Below, one piece after another: positions 1 to 8,197 of a DNA stretch of 64,000 nt; position 1 is the stretch's first letter; every line of letters starts with the position of its first letter. The position numbers and the translations under genes were made by a program. Source of the stretch: an uncultured bacterium (GTDB lineage Bacteria > Bacillota_I > Bacilli_A > RFN20 > CAG-826); the NCBI GenBank assembly GCA_949295325.1, contig CASFKG010000001.1, forward strand, positions 62,001 through 126,000. Reading direction: 5' to 3'. The notes beneath the pieces are model-generated. The model saw only the letters and a list, made by a program, of their open reading frames with translations. It was not told the DNA's origin and made no database searches.

Positions 1-2
1 TG

Positions 3-395
3 GGGCTGGTCTGTCCCCTGTTTTCCTTCTTCTGGCTAATAGGCGCGGCCCTTTACGTCTTGCTTTTGGGCGAACCGATGGTAGCTTTCGGCGGATTGCT
101 CGCCGCCAACTACCTCTCGCTTACTTATCCCCTGGGCATTTTCACGGGGGTACTCTGCATCGACCTCGGATATAGCTTGGGCGTCGTGAAGAAACTGCGC
201 AGCGCCATAGAGGATTCCCGCGTCGTTGCCCATTGGGAAAAGACGAAGGTCATACTCCGCGACTACTACAAGGAACTCAAGGAAAAACAGTCCTTCCTCC
301 TTCCTTTCGTCAACGCCCATGACCGCTTCCGTGAGGCCATAGCCAAATACCTCGAAAGGAAGAAGGCGGAAGGTAAGGAAGCCGGCGATCAGTAG
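3..395 (+). CDS. Membrane protein, 5' end outside window (partial)
   Basis: The reading frame is open from the left edge, so the true start lies outside the window. The visible part begins with hydrophobic residues (around LFSFFWLIGAALYVLLL) and a second hydrophobic stretch (LGIFTGVLCIDLGYSLGVV). It ends in a charged, lysine/glutamate-rich helix likely to be cytoplasmic. At least two membrane helices can be seen. I do not recognise the family. The last 7 bases overlap the end of the convergent reductase gene. Confidence 0.6.
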   Translation, partial: GLVCPLFSFFWLIGAALYVLLLGEPMVAFGGLLAANYLSLTYPLGIFTGVLCIDLGYSLGVVKKLRSAIEDSRVVAHWEKTKVILRDYYKELKEKQSFLLPFVNAHDRFREAIAKYLERKKAEGKEAGDQ

Positions 396-1549
396 GGATA
401 TACTTCCACTTCGATGTCGCTAACGGGATAAGAGCAGCAGGGATGGAAATAATGGAGGTCCTTGTCGACGTCCGTGACCTTGCTTAGCTTGGTCGTTTTG
501 ATTTCGCCCGAAAGCAGCCTGCTACGGCAGTAGCCGCAGCCGCCAAGATGGCATTTCGCCCTAATGACGACGTGGGCCCTTTCGAGTGCGGCTAGTACGG
601 TTTCGTCGCCGCGCGCCGTGGCTTCGACGACTTCCCCTTCGACATGGACTTTCATCTTGTAGACGTTTTTGTCGCCCTCCAAGGTAAACGGGGAACGCTC
701 CAAGCGGAAATACTTCTTGGGCAGTCCCAGTTTGGCGACTTCCTTTTCCATATGGTCGAGGAGGCCGTTTGGCCCGGAAGCAAAGACGGAATAGGCTTTT
801 TCCTTCGGGGCGTACTTCCTTATGAGATCCGTATCGATGAGCCCCTTTTCGGCTCCGGGCAATTCTCCCTCTTCGAGGACGTAGACGACCTTGACCTTGC
901 CTTTGAGACCGTCGAGGAAGGCACGGTAGATTATGTCGCTTTCCTTTTTGACGCCGTAAAGGATGGTCAAGTTGAAATCTTCGCTTCCTTCCGAAATGGC
1001 CTTCGCCATCGAAACGAAGGGGGTAATGCCCGTCCCGCCGGCGACGGCGACGACGTCCTTGGCGTCCCGGAGGCCGTCATAGGTCAAAAAGCCGCCGGGC
1101 TCGGTCGAAAAGAGTTTATCCCCGATCTTGGCTTCGTCGAGCAGATAGCCGGAGACGACCCCGCCTTCCTTCCGCTTGACGGTTATCTCGTAGATTCCCT
1201 TTTCGGCGTCTTCCGGAGAGGAAGAGACCGCATAGGCCCGGGAGATGAATTCCCCATGGACGTCGACGTATAGCGAAATGTAACTGCCGGCCTTGAAAGG
1301 AGCCAGCTTGGAGGTGCCTTCCGCGGCATCCGGCACGAGGACGAACGTCTTGCTCGTCTCGTTTTCCTCGCGGATGTCCTTGATAAGAAGATGCTGTTTG
1401 TAGGGATGGTAGTAATTGGCCAAATCGTTTATCGGATAATCCGGGAGTTTTTCGGCCTTGGTGTTTTCTATGGCCTCAAGGCGGTTTTTGGCGAGGTTCT
1501 TGAACCTCAGCATGTCGGTAAGGCCGAACAAAGATACTTTGACTTTCAT
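389..1549 (-). CDS. NAD(P)H:[2Fe-2S] ferredoxin-reductase-like flavoprotein
   Basis: The 386-residue protein has the layout of a phthalate-dioxygenase-reductase type enzyme. An N-terminal extension is followed by an FAD-binding barrel with the motif RAYAVSSS, then an NAD-binding domain with GGTGITPF near residue 172. A C-terminal plant-type [2Fe-2S] domain has Cys333, Cys338 and Cys341 in CHLGGCGYC and a closing cysteine at 371 or 372. Such proteins pass electrons from NAD(P)H through FAD and the cluster to a partner. Its start overlaps the stop of the upstream FAD oxidoreductase (ATGA), so the two are probably cotranslated and that protein is the obvious electron acceptor. The substrate is unknown. 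Confidence 0.85.
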   Translation of the reverse strand: MKVKVSLFGLTDMLRFKNLAKNRLEAIENTKAEKLPDYPINDLANYYHPYKQHLLIKDIREENETSKTFVLVPDAAEGTSKLAPFKAGSYISLYVDVHGEFISRAYAVSSSPEDAEKGIYEITVKRKEGGVVSGYLLDEAKIGDKLFSTEPGGFLTYDGLRDAKDVVAVAGGTGITPFVSMAKAISEGSEDFNLTILYGVKKESDIIYRAFLDGLKGKVKVVYVLEEGELPGAEKGLIDTDLIRKYAPKEKAYSVFASGPNGLLDHMEKEVAKLGLPKKYFRLERSPFTLEGDKNVYKMKVHVEGEVVEATARGDETVLAALERAHVVIRAKCHLGGCGYCRSRLLSGEIKTTKLSKVTDVDKDLHYFHPCCSYPVSDIEVEVYPY

Positions 1550-3084
1550 TGCTTGTCCTCCTTCATATCCCCCAGGGTCAGCTTGGCGGCCAAGTCGCCG
1601 GAGAGATAGGCCGAGTTGTAGCCGCTCGAACGGGCGGCATGGCCGCCGGCGAAGCGCAGGCCCTTCACCCCTTCTTCCTGATACATGGTGGTAAGTCTCG
1701 GCATCATGTTGTCGAGGCCGGCCGTGTAATAGCCGTAGATGCTTCCGTCCGGAGTCGAGGTGTAATGGGCGTAGGTAAGCGGGGTGGCGACTTCTATTTC
1801 CTCTATCGCGTCGCTTATCTTGGCCCCCGTGGCTTTCTCGAAGGTTTCGATGAAGCCCTTGGCGACCTTTTCCTTGATCTCAAAGTAATTGGATTCGTCC
1901 ACGACCTTGTCGAAGACGTCGGAGAAATACAAGGTGGTCATGTAGAGGATCGTGGTTCCCTTGGGCGAAGCGTCGGGAAGCGCATTGTTGAGGACGACGG
2001 AAACCTGGTTGTGGTTTCCGATCCCCTTCATGGCCTCGTAGGCCTTCCTCGAGTCGAGACTATCGTAAATGAAGTAGCTGTAGTCCTTGAGCCCGAGTTC
2101 TTCTTTGCTCTTGTTGAGCCCTAGGAAAATGGAGAGCCCGCGGCCGGAAAGCCGGCGGAAGCTGACGAGCTTCTTCTGCGTTTCGGTAATGAGGGATTTG
2201 TCCTTCACCATGTCCTTGTAGACGGCATTCGGGGAAGCGTTGGAAATGACGTGCCTCGTTTCGATTTCCTTCCCGGAATCGAGGACCACTCCTTCGACGC
2301 CGTCCTTGCCGAGCTTTATTTCCCTGACGCCGTCGCCGAAGTAGACGTCCCCGCCCGCTTTTTCTATTTCCTCGACCAGCAAAGCGCTTATCTGGTGGGA
2401 CCTCTTGGTCGGTATCTGGGCTTTGCAATGGATATAGAGGTACACCATGATGCAGTAATGGACGAAACCAAGTTCGTCGGTCGGGGTGCCGAGGTAGGAC
2501 CAATAGGTATCGAGGATCCTTTGCGCCTTCTTCGGCATCTTGATGGCGTCTAGCACCTTGTCGACGCTATAGACGGCCACGCGCATGAAGTTCGGGTATT
2601 CCTTCATCAGCACCTTGGTGTCGGGGTGTCCGTGCGTTTCGTTGAGATAGCGCAAAGCCCTTTGGATTTCTTCCCCGAGTTCGAAGAACGTGGTAACGGA
2701 TTTCCTCGATCCCGGGACGTACTCCTCCATCTTGTCGATGTAGGCCTTTATCCCGAAAGGCATTTCGTAGCGTTCCCCGGTTTCTAGATCGACGGCGCAG
2801 TAGGCCTCGGGAACGTCGACGAACTCGAGTTTGTCGTAAATGCCGAGTTCGTTGAACAGCTCGTAGAGGTTCCCGTGGGCTTCCTCGTGTCCCAGGTCGC
2901 AGAGCTCGTGCAGGCTCGCTTCGAAATAGAAGCGGCCCCGCGAAAAACCAGTGGCGAAGCCGCCCGGAAGGATGTGGCGTTCGGCAAGAAGGACCTTCTT
3001 GCCCGACTTGGCGAGGCGCAGGGCGGCAATCAGACCGCCGTTCCCGGCCCCGATTACGACAGCGTCGTAACGTTTCTTTTCCAT
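1546..3084 (-). CDS. Phytoene-desaturase/retinol-saturase-like FAD oxidoreductase
   Basis: The 512-residue protein opens with a Rossmann dinucleotide motif (VVIGAGNGG) followed by the LLAERHILPGG region typical of the CrtI / carotenoid isomerase / retinol saturase family. It ends with the family's FAGGHAARSSG-type FAD-contacting segment. The start at 3084 was chosen because AGAAGG lies just upstream; the longer frame to 3165 would run through the promoter region. No carotenoid genes are nearby, so carotenoid synthesis is not implied. Together with the downstream [2Fe-2S] reductase it more likely saturates a double bond in a lipid or fermentation substrate (inference). Confidence 0.8.
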   Translation of the reverse strand: MEKKRYDAVVIGAGNGGLIAALRLAKSGKKVLLAERHILPGGFATGFSRGRFYFEASLHELCDLGHEEAHGNLYELFNELGIYDKLEFVDVPEAYCAVDLETGERYEMPFGIKAYIDKMEEYVPGSRKSVTTFFELGEEIQRALRYLNETHGHPDTKVLMKEYPNFMRVAVYSVDKVLDAIKMPKKAQRILDTYWSYLGTPTDELGFVHYCIMVYLYIHCKAQIPTKRSHQISALLVEEIEKAGGDVYFGDGVREIKLGKDGVEGVVLDSGKEIETRHVISNASPNAVYKDMVKDKSLITETQKKLVSFRRLSGRGLSIFLGLNKSKEELGLKDYSYFIYDSLDSRKAYEAMKGIGNHNQVSVVLNNALPDASPKGTTILYMTTLYFSDVFDKVVDESNYFEIKEKVAKGFIETFEKATGAKISDAIEEIEVATPLTYAHYTSTPDGSIYGYYTAGLDNMMPRLTTMYQEEGVKGLRFAGGHAARSSGYNSAYLSGDLAAKLTLGDMKEDKQ

Positions 3085-3100
3085 ATACGTGCCTTCTTTC

Positions 3101-3119
3101 TCGGTAAAAGTATACCCGA
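3101..3119 (-). promoter_or_regulatory. Possible Rex-like half-site at the flavoprotein promoter
   Basis: On the minus strand a TATACT -10-like hexamer lies inside TCGGGTA-N5-TTACCGA. The TTACCGA half is identical to the half-site found twice at the rex promoter (39719-39793), but the other half is off by one base in spacing. It lies about 17-35 bases before the start of the FAD oxidoreductase. Treat as a weak candidate. Confidence 0.3.
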
Positions 3120-3151
3120 TGGAATTCATCGCGCACGCGAAATAGTGTGTA

Positions 3152-3157
3152 TATACT
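3152..3157 (+). promoter_or_regulatory. -10 box TATACT, leaderless arrangement
   Basis: TATACT ends 6 bases before the ATG at 3164, so transcription would start at or next to the start codon. No convincing -35 or Shine-Dalgarno sequence is seen. The same spacing recurs at many genes in this window. Confidence 0.5.
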
Positions 3158-3163
3158 GAAATC

Positions 3164-4081
3164 ATGGAATATCTCTATTTCGGAATACCGATGCTGCTTC
3201 TCACCGGGCTTGGCTTCTTTTTCTACCTGCGCGAGAGAAAGGCGATAAGAAACGCGGCCAAGGAAGGCTTCTTCTTCCTGGCGATCGGCTGGATCATCTT
3301 CCTCGTCTGCCTCATATACGAAGCCGCGACCGGCTTCGGATTGGAAGCGGCTATCCGCTGTCTCTTAGGGCTAATCGGACTAATCGGGTCCCTGCTTTTC
3401 CTCGGGATGGAGGGGGTCTATATCGAAGCCACCGAAAAAGGCATAGCGAAATCCGTCTTCTTCTGGAAAAGGGAATACCCTTTCGAAGACATATACATGC
3501 GTTTCCTCCCCGCGGCCGTCCGCTTGGAATCGATCTCCACCGGGAAATTCATTTGGAACGTCCTTGCGACCGCGAAGGGCATGGAAGGTCTCGTAGTCAA
3601 AATAAAGGAGAACGAGAACAAACATCCCGCCTTCCTTAACCACAAGATGAAGCCAATGCGGATGCTAGTGGTTTTCGGAAGCCTCTTCCTCCTCGCTTCG
3701 CTGTTCTTCCTCGTCTTCGGAATCGTTGCCGGTCTTGAACTCGTGCCCGGCCTAACCAAAGAAGAAGGCGCGGGCCTCACCATGGGGTTGAGCCTCGGCC
3801 TTTTCGCCTTCCTTTTCATCAGCGGTGGGGGCCTCGTCCTCTATTACCTCCTGAACAGTATCGAGATAGAAAACGGGACGCTTACCATCAAACGCTTCCT
3901 GAAGAAAACAATAAGACTCAAATTGGAAGGACTGACCTATGCCTACGAGGCCTTCAACATCGTCGTATTCGATTCGAACAATCTCCCAGTAGCGACGATA
4001 TTGCCCAATCTATTCACCAATGCCGGGATGCTTTTGACTTCCATTCCCAACCGCGGGGACCTTTTCAAGGAGAAGCAATAA
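3164..4081 (+). CDS. Membrane protein of unknown function
   Basis: The 305-residue protein has about five hydrophobic segments. Two lie near the N-terminus (residues ~5-20 and ~38-58), one near 75-85, and two around 172-192 and 215-235. A soluble beta-rich stretch lies between the pairs. The alternation of paired helices with PH-like beta segments resembles bacterial membrane proteins with a PH-like domain, but I cannot assign a family. The gene is divergent from the flavoprotein pair and probably has a leaderless transcript. Confidence 0.65.
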   Translation: MEYLYFGIPMLLLTGLGFFFYLRERKAIRNAAKEGFFFLAIGWIIFLVCLIYEAATGFGLEAAIRCLLGLIGLIGSLLFLGMEGVYIEATEKGIAKSVFFWKREYPFEDIYMRFLPAAVRLESISTGKFIWNVLATAKGMEGLVVKIKENENKHPAFLNHKMKPMRMLVVFGSLFLLASLFFLVFGIVAGLELVPGLTKEEGAGLTMGLSLGLFAFLFISGGGLVLYYLLNSIEIENGTLTIKRFLKKTIRLKLEGLTYAYEAFNIVVFDSNNLPVATILPNLFTNAGMLLTSIPNRGDLFKEKQ

Positions 4082-4140
4082 CCCGCAAAAAGACTATTTA
4101 TTGATTGCTTTTGGCTTGAATTGCGAAGGTATTCGACCAA

Positions 4141-4914
4141 ATGGACGGCTCCAAACTCCTGATTGCCCGCTACAGGGAACTCGCAGACCGATGCAACGCC
4201 CGCGGCATATTGACGCACGGCGATTTCCTAAGCCTCGAGGAAATAGAGACCTTCCTTTCGCTTCTCCCGGTCCCCCAGGAAGAGGGCATATTCATGGACG
4301 TCGAATACAAGCTGGAAGGCGGCCACGACGATGCCGAGAGACGGATGCTCTTCTTCATGCCCGATTACATGGATGAAGTCGATCTTGCCGAATACATCGC
4401 CTGCGTGAAGGTAGAGCCCAAGAGCGATAGATACTCGGAAAAACTTACCCACCGCGATTATCTAGGAGCCCTCATGTCCTTGGGGTTCAACCGACCCCAG
4501 TTCGGGGATACATTGACCGACGGTACAAACGGATACCTCTATATGGAAAAGCCGACCGCGGATATCGTTTTGAAAGACCTCAATAAAGTCAAACATACCG
4601 ACGTGAGGTGTTCAATGTTCCCGCTTGGGGGCACTCCCATCGAACCCAAGTTCGTCATAAAGACGGCCTTCATCAACTCCCCACGTTTGGACGTTGTCCT
4701 GAAAGAGGCTTTCGGGCTTCCGAGAAAGGAGGCCCAAGAGGCCATCGAGACTGGTCTAGTGAGGTTAAACGGGAGAACCGAAACCGATACCTCGCATTCT
4801 TTGGACGAAGGGGACCGGATATCCATGCACGGCAAGGGGAAGTTCGTCTACCTCGGCCAGAAAGGCACGACCAAAAAGGACCGTCTCGCGGTAGAACTGA
4901 AAATATTTGGTTAA
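4141..4914 (+). CDS. ylmH: YlmH-type S4-domain RNA-binding protein
   Basis: The 257-residue protein matches the YlmH family in length and order. An N-terminal alpha/beta part contains a stretch near residue 110 (HRDYLGALMSLGF) typical of the family, followed by IGD-like FGDTLTD. A C-terminal S4 RNA-binding domain (residues ~180-245) contains SPRLDVVLKEAFGLPRKEA and VRLNGR. YlmH in Gram-positive bacteria lies near division genes and has been linked to rescue of stalled ribosomes. Here it stands alone between a membrane protein and the mobile-element scar. Confidence 0.85.
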   Translation: MDGSKLLIARYRELADRCNARGILTHGDFLSLEEIETFLSLLPVPQEEGIFMDVEYKLEGGHDDAERRMLFFMPDYMDEVDLAEYIACVKVEPKSDRYSEKLTHRDYLGALMSLGFNRPQFGDTLTDGTNGYLYMEKPTADIVLKDLNKVKHTDVRCSMFPLGGTPIEPKFVIKTAFINSPRLDVVLKEAFGLPRKEAQEAIETGLVRLNGRTETDTSHSLDEGDRISMHGKGKFVYLGQKGTTKKDRLAVELKIFG

Positions 4915-5010
4915 ACTTAATATCGGATTTTTGACCGTTTTCCTTAGCCACGGTCGGACGTTCCACTGTCGGTAGACCATCTTCATAGTGCGGGTATCTA
5001 CCCCTCTTCC

Positions 5011-5016
5011 TAGAAT
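5011..5016 (+). promoter_or_regulatory. -10 box TAGAAT before the xre remnant
   Basis: TAGAAT ends 6 bases before the ATG at 5023, the same leaderless spacing seen at intact genes. A short inverted repeat GGGTA-TC-TACCC lies just upstream (4992-5003). Confidence 0.45.
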
Positions 5017-5022
5017 AGGGCC

Positions 5023-5217
5023 ATGGAAATAAGCGAAGTTGCAAAACGCCTCGTGGACCTGAGAGAAAAAAGTTCTGACGCAACAGGAAGAAGCGGATTT
5101 GATAGGAGTAACCAACAAAGCCGTATCCAAATGGGAATGCGGGGAATCGCTCCCCTCCGTCCTTGCGTTGCTGGCTTTGGCCAAGTAATACGGGGTGACG
5201 TATGGTATCAGCCTTGA
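5023..5217 (+). pseudogene. Frameshifted XRE-family HTH regulator remnant
   Basis: The first frame reads MEISEVAKRLVDLREK, the usual opening of a Cro/C1-type HTH. After about codon 16 the homology jumps frame and continues as LTQQEEADLIGVTNKAVSKW then ECGESLPSVLALLALAK, which is the rest of the HTH. A TAA then interrupts it and the frame goes on as YGVTYGISLDS. One frameshift and one in-frame stop therefore disable it. It sits at the left edge of the mobile-element scar and was probably a regulator. Confidence 0.7.
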
Positions 5218-5262
5218 TTCTTTTTGTTTCCCACTTGAACTCGTTAATATTAAAAGCCTTAA

Positions 5263-6135
5263 ATCAGAATCTACCATTACGACGCATATGGAAACCATGA
5301 GGTAATCAACCATACCGAAGAGAAGATTGGCGATGTCAACCCATTCAGATATCGTGGCTATTACTTCGATGTCGAAACCGGTTGGTATTACCTAAACGCC
5401 AGATACTACTCCTCTGCCATGGGTAGATTCATCTCTCCAGATGAATTATCTATCTTGGATGAAACCAAGTCCCAAATTAACGGGTTGAACCTCTACATGT
5501 ACTGTGGGAACAATCCAGTGATGAATATTGATTCGAGCGGACAAGATTTTTGGGGCATCTTTAAAAGCGTAATAGGAGTTTTTGTTGGTGTAGCTCTTGC
5601 TGTAGTTGCAGTTGCAAGTGTAATCGTTACTGGTGGTGCAACACTAATTCCAGTTGTCACTGGAGCTGTTCTTGGTGCTGGATCATCACTACTCGGGCAA
5701 GGTATAGGCAATGTACTAAACGGAAAGTCTTTCTTTGAAGATATTAGCGTTGCATCAATAATAATGTCCGGATTGGCTGGAGCTGCATTAGGCACAGGAG
5801 TAGGTGGTTTTTGGGGAGCGGTAGCTATAGGAAGTTCTTCAAATTTAGGTACGGCTTGTCTTGAAAATAAAGGGACTAATGAAATATTACTTAGTACACT
5901 TGTTGGCGGTATAGCTGGTGGGGTTGGTTACGGAATTGCAAGCCTAGGAAAACTTCTTGTTTATGGTAAAAATCCATTAACGTATATGGACTACTATAAA
6001 CTTGGAAGAATAGATACCAATGCATTCAAAGCATCTTTACATGCCATACGAGCAACATGGTATAAATTCCTACCTTCTATCTTCAGTGGTGCCGCAAAAG
6101 GAATCATAAACAAAATTGATGATTTATTAATTTAA
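5263..6135 (+). pseudogene. Rhs/RHS-core C-terminal fragment with toxin-like tail (5' truncated)
   Basis: The frame opens at 5263 with no start codon and no upstream RHS repeats. It begins with YDAYGNHEVINH and carries the RHS-associated core: FRYRGYYFDVETGWYYLNAR, YYSSAMGRFISPDEL and YMYCGNNPVMNIDSSG. After the core, composition changes to AT-rich DNA and the protein becomes glycine/alanine/valine-rich (several hydrophobic stretches), ending in a short basic tail. This is the usual layout of a Rhs polymorphic-toxin C-terminal module. An internal ATG at 5419 could allow a shorter product. Whether anything is made is doubtful. Confidence 0.75.
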
Positions 6136-6152
6136 TCACTAAAATTAACAAA

Positions 6153-6184
6153 AGCAGGGATTAACTTTGAAATCCCTGCTTTTT
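6153..6184 (+). terminator. Terminator after Rhs fragment
   Basis: A perfect 10-bp inverted repeat (AGCAGGGATT / AATCCCTGCT, loop AACTTTGA) is followed by TTTT. The -35 box of the next gene lies inside the hairpin (TTGAAA, 6167-6172). Confidence 0.85.
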
Positions 6185-6195
6185 CATGATAAAAT
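6167..6195 (+). promoter_or_regulatory. Promoter TTGAAA-17-TAAAAT, leaderless
   Basis: The -35 TTGAAA (6167-6172) and the -10 TAAAAT (6190-6195) are separated by exactly 17 bases. The -10 ends 6 bases before the ATG at 6202. The -35 is nested in the terminator of the Rhs gene, so the downstream gene can be expressed on its own. Confidence 0.75.
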
Positions 6196-6201
6196 ACTTG
6201 C

Positions 6202-6573
6202 ATGAAAACTAATTTCAAGTTATTGCTTTTTATTTCATCATTTATTTGTTACGTTTGCGTCAATGTTCTATTTTTGCTCGAAATAACAGCAATCGTTTAT
6301 CATGAATTTGAATATTACTATTGGATTGCTTATGGATTTTCTGTTTTAGGATTTGTATTTTCATGTTTAGGTCTTTCCAATAAATATAAGCGTTGGGTAG
6401 TTGCAAAAATAATGCATATAGCCTCAAAAGATAAAGGGCTAGCTAATGATGTCGATTACGGAAACTATCCAAATGCACAATATAAAGCTTTTGATTACAC
6501 AAATTTATTTTTGTTTCTTGTTTCATTTTTAACCTTATTTATCGCAATAATTGTTTTTAAGTCCTCGATTTAA
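6202..6573 (+). CDS. Small membrane protein, candidate Rhs immunity protein
   Basis: The 123-residue protein has four hydrophobic segments (residues ~5-28, ~38-60, ~100-120 and a weaker one) and a polar loop in between. It is strongly AT-rich compared with the surrounding chromosome. Position directly downstream of a Rhs C-terminal module, with an independent promoter, is what is expected of a cognate immunity protein. That function is inferred from position only; no immunity family was recognised. Confidence 0.6.
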   Translation: MKTNFKLLLFISSFICYVCVNVLFLLEITAIVYHEFEYYYWIAYGFSVLGFVFSCLGLSNKYKRWVVAKIMHIASKDKGLANDVDYGNYPNAQYKAFDYTNLFLFLVSFLTLFIAIIVFKSSI

Positions 6574-6637
6574 CAAAGTGCATAGGAAAATAGACTGCCA
6601 AACCATACTATGACTAACAGGATAAAGCAGTTTTTTA

Positions 6638-6905
6638 TTATGCTTTGTTTGATGCGTTCTTAAGTGTGTTTATGCTCGCCTCAATCTGGGTATTGATCCA
6701 GATATCTACGTCACCAAAGTTCTTGCTAATGTACTCTTTGATGTCATCGCTAAGCTGAGCAAGAACGATATCTTTAGCTTTATTAAGTGCTATAAGTTGA
6801 GCATCCTTATTGAAACTCCCTTCGTTCTTCAAGGCTTCGACATATGTTTGAAACACGCATTTAACAGCATCCAAAACTATAGTTGCTCGTTGGTCAGGCC
6901 AAAGC
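6638..6905 (-). pseudogene. Phage holin-like / unknown phage protein remnant
   Basis: The minus-strand frame (open up to 7027) is protein-like only from about MLWPDQRATIVLDAVKCVFQ onward to the stop at 6638, with KAKDIVLAQLSDDIKEYISK and DVDIWINTQIEASINTLK. This resembles the C-terminal helical part of LLH-type phage holins or a related small phage protein (moderate recall). Upstream of about 6900 the sequence is instead the antisense of the recombinase gene, so the N-terminus is missing. The junction looks like a deletion joining two mobile-element genes. Confidence 0.45.
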
Positions 6906-7835
6906 ATCAGGCAGATATTAAAAAATGAAAAATACTGCGGGATGGTGATACTCCAAAAGACATATACCCAAAACGTTCTTACGAATAAAAGGCATAACAA
7001 CGACGGGAAGTTAGACAAAGTTATCATTGAGAACGCCCTTCCCCCAATCGTAAGTAAGCAGGTCTATTTAGAAGTGCAGGAAAGGATGAAAAGCCTCGCC
7101 GAGAAATACAATCTTTCCGGTGGCAGAAATGCCTACGACCATACCAACTCCTACACCGCCTTCGGATATTGCCCTTATTGCAGGAGCCCATACTTCAGGA
7201 AATGGAACCACGGGAACGAAGCCCTATACTGCTCCTCCAACAAGGAAAGGGCGAGGTGCAAGGAAAGCGAGTCGGTGTTCGTGAAGCACCTAGACGAGAT
7301 AATCCCTTTGATGGTCAAAAAATTGATCGCTAACGAAAGCGAGTTCAAGAAGGAACTCTTAGAGGCATTTAGCGATAAAAGCCTCATAGAGAAAAAGGAA
7401 AGGATAGACGCTCTTTCAAAGGAAATCGAAGAGCAACGAGACAAACTTCTTCAATACGATGGGCTTTCAGGAGATGCGTTCGACGCCATTAAAGAGTATC
7501 TAAGGAAGAACATAAACGAATTATCAGATGAAAAAGCAGTTCTCGAAAACGAATGGCTGATCGAGGCAAATCCAGAAACGAGGGTGAACGAAATAATCAA
7601 GGAACTACATAGGTTCTCCGCTAGAGATAAAATCGGTGATTATGACTTTAGAAAACTATTCAAAAGGATGATAGTGATAAACAGAGACAGGCTGATATTC
7701 GTAGTAGGTTCAGACAATTTAAATAACCTCCCCTACAACCCTCAATCCATAAACATGAAGTTCATAGAAACGTATAAATATAGACTTAGATGCACTTGGT
7801 TCACGTGCAATTTCGGTATCTACATCAACAAATAA
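6894..7835 (+). pseudogene. Large serine recombinase, 3' fragment
   Basis: The frame contains SIRQILKNEKYCG then VILQKTYT, the recognisable central 'recombinase' domain. This homology begins upstream of the first ATG (6942). A zinc-ribbon domain follows (CPYC about 75 residues into the ATG-started frame, then two more cysteines), then a coiled coil (~140-200) and the C-terminal helical region. The N-terminal catalytic resolvase domain with its serine is absent, so it cannot act as an integrase. It is the strongest sign that an integrated element once sat here. Confidence 0.85.
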
Positions 7836-7887
7836 AAAGAGCCTCTCACGATATAGGCAATACCTATACCATGGGAGGCTTTTTATT
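7831..7887 (+). terminator. Terminator after recombinase remnant
   Basis: An outer stem pairs AGCCTCTC with GGGAGGCT and an inner stem pairs TATAGG with CCTATA. It is flanked by A-rich and T-rich tracts (AATAAAAAG / CTTTTTATT), so it could act in both directions. Confidence 0.75.
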
Positions 7888-7899
7888 GTCTTTGCGAAT

Positions 7900-7948
7900 G
7901 TTCGAACCCGAAGTGCTATTGCGGTGTGCGTATTGCGGTGGTTCGAAC
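7900..7948. repeat. Inverted plus direct repeat cluster beside recombinase
   Basis: GTTCGAACC (7900-7908) and GGTTCGAAC (7940-7948) are perfect inverted repeats. Between and overlapping them lie two direct copies of TATTGCGGTG (7917-7926 and 7931-7940) separated by 4 bases. Position just after the recombinase fragment suggests a remnant attachment or crossover region; this is inference. Confidence 0.5.
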
Positions 7949-8037
7949 TTTTAGAGGTATTTTTGACTATTTTCGATGGCTATGTCATGACCCTAAACTT
8001 TTAGGATACGACATAATGAGCACGAATGGTAAGATTT

Positions 8038-8074
8038 GGTAAAAAAATAACCTATAATGCTTACACATTATAGG
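8038..8074 (-). terminator. Terminator of tRNA-His
   Basis: A perfect 9-bp inverted repeat (CCTATAATG / CATTATAGG, 6-base loop) lies just past the 3' end of tRNA-His. On the minus strand it is followed by TTATTTTTTTACC. Confidence 0.8.
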
Positions 8075-8087
8075 TGTTCGTCAGAAA

Positions 8088-8165
8088 TGGGGCGAATGAT
8101 GGGAATCGAACCCATGCGTGACCGGTTCACAGCCGGTTGTGTTAAACCTCTTCACCACATTCGCC
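8088..8165 (-). tRNA. tRNA-His (GTG)
   Basis: The anticodon stem-loop has loop CTGTGAA (anticodon GTG). The T-arm GGTTCGATTCC is present. The acceptor GCGAATG pairs with CATTCGC, and the extra G at the 5' end (position -1, 8165) faces C73, the tRNA-His identity feature. The CCA end is encoded. It borders the mobile-element scar. Confidence 0.95.
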
Positions 8166-8197
8166 AGCCGCGATAGTTTATTCCCTCGGGCACTTTC

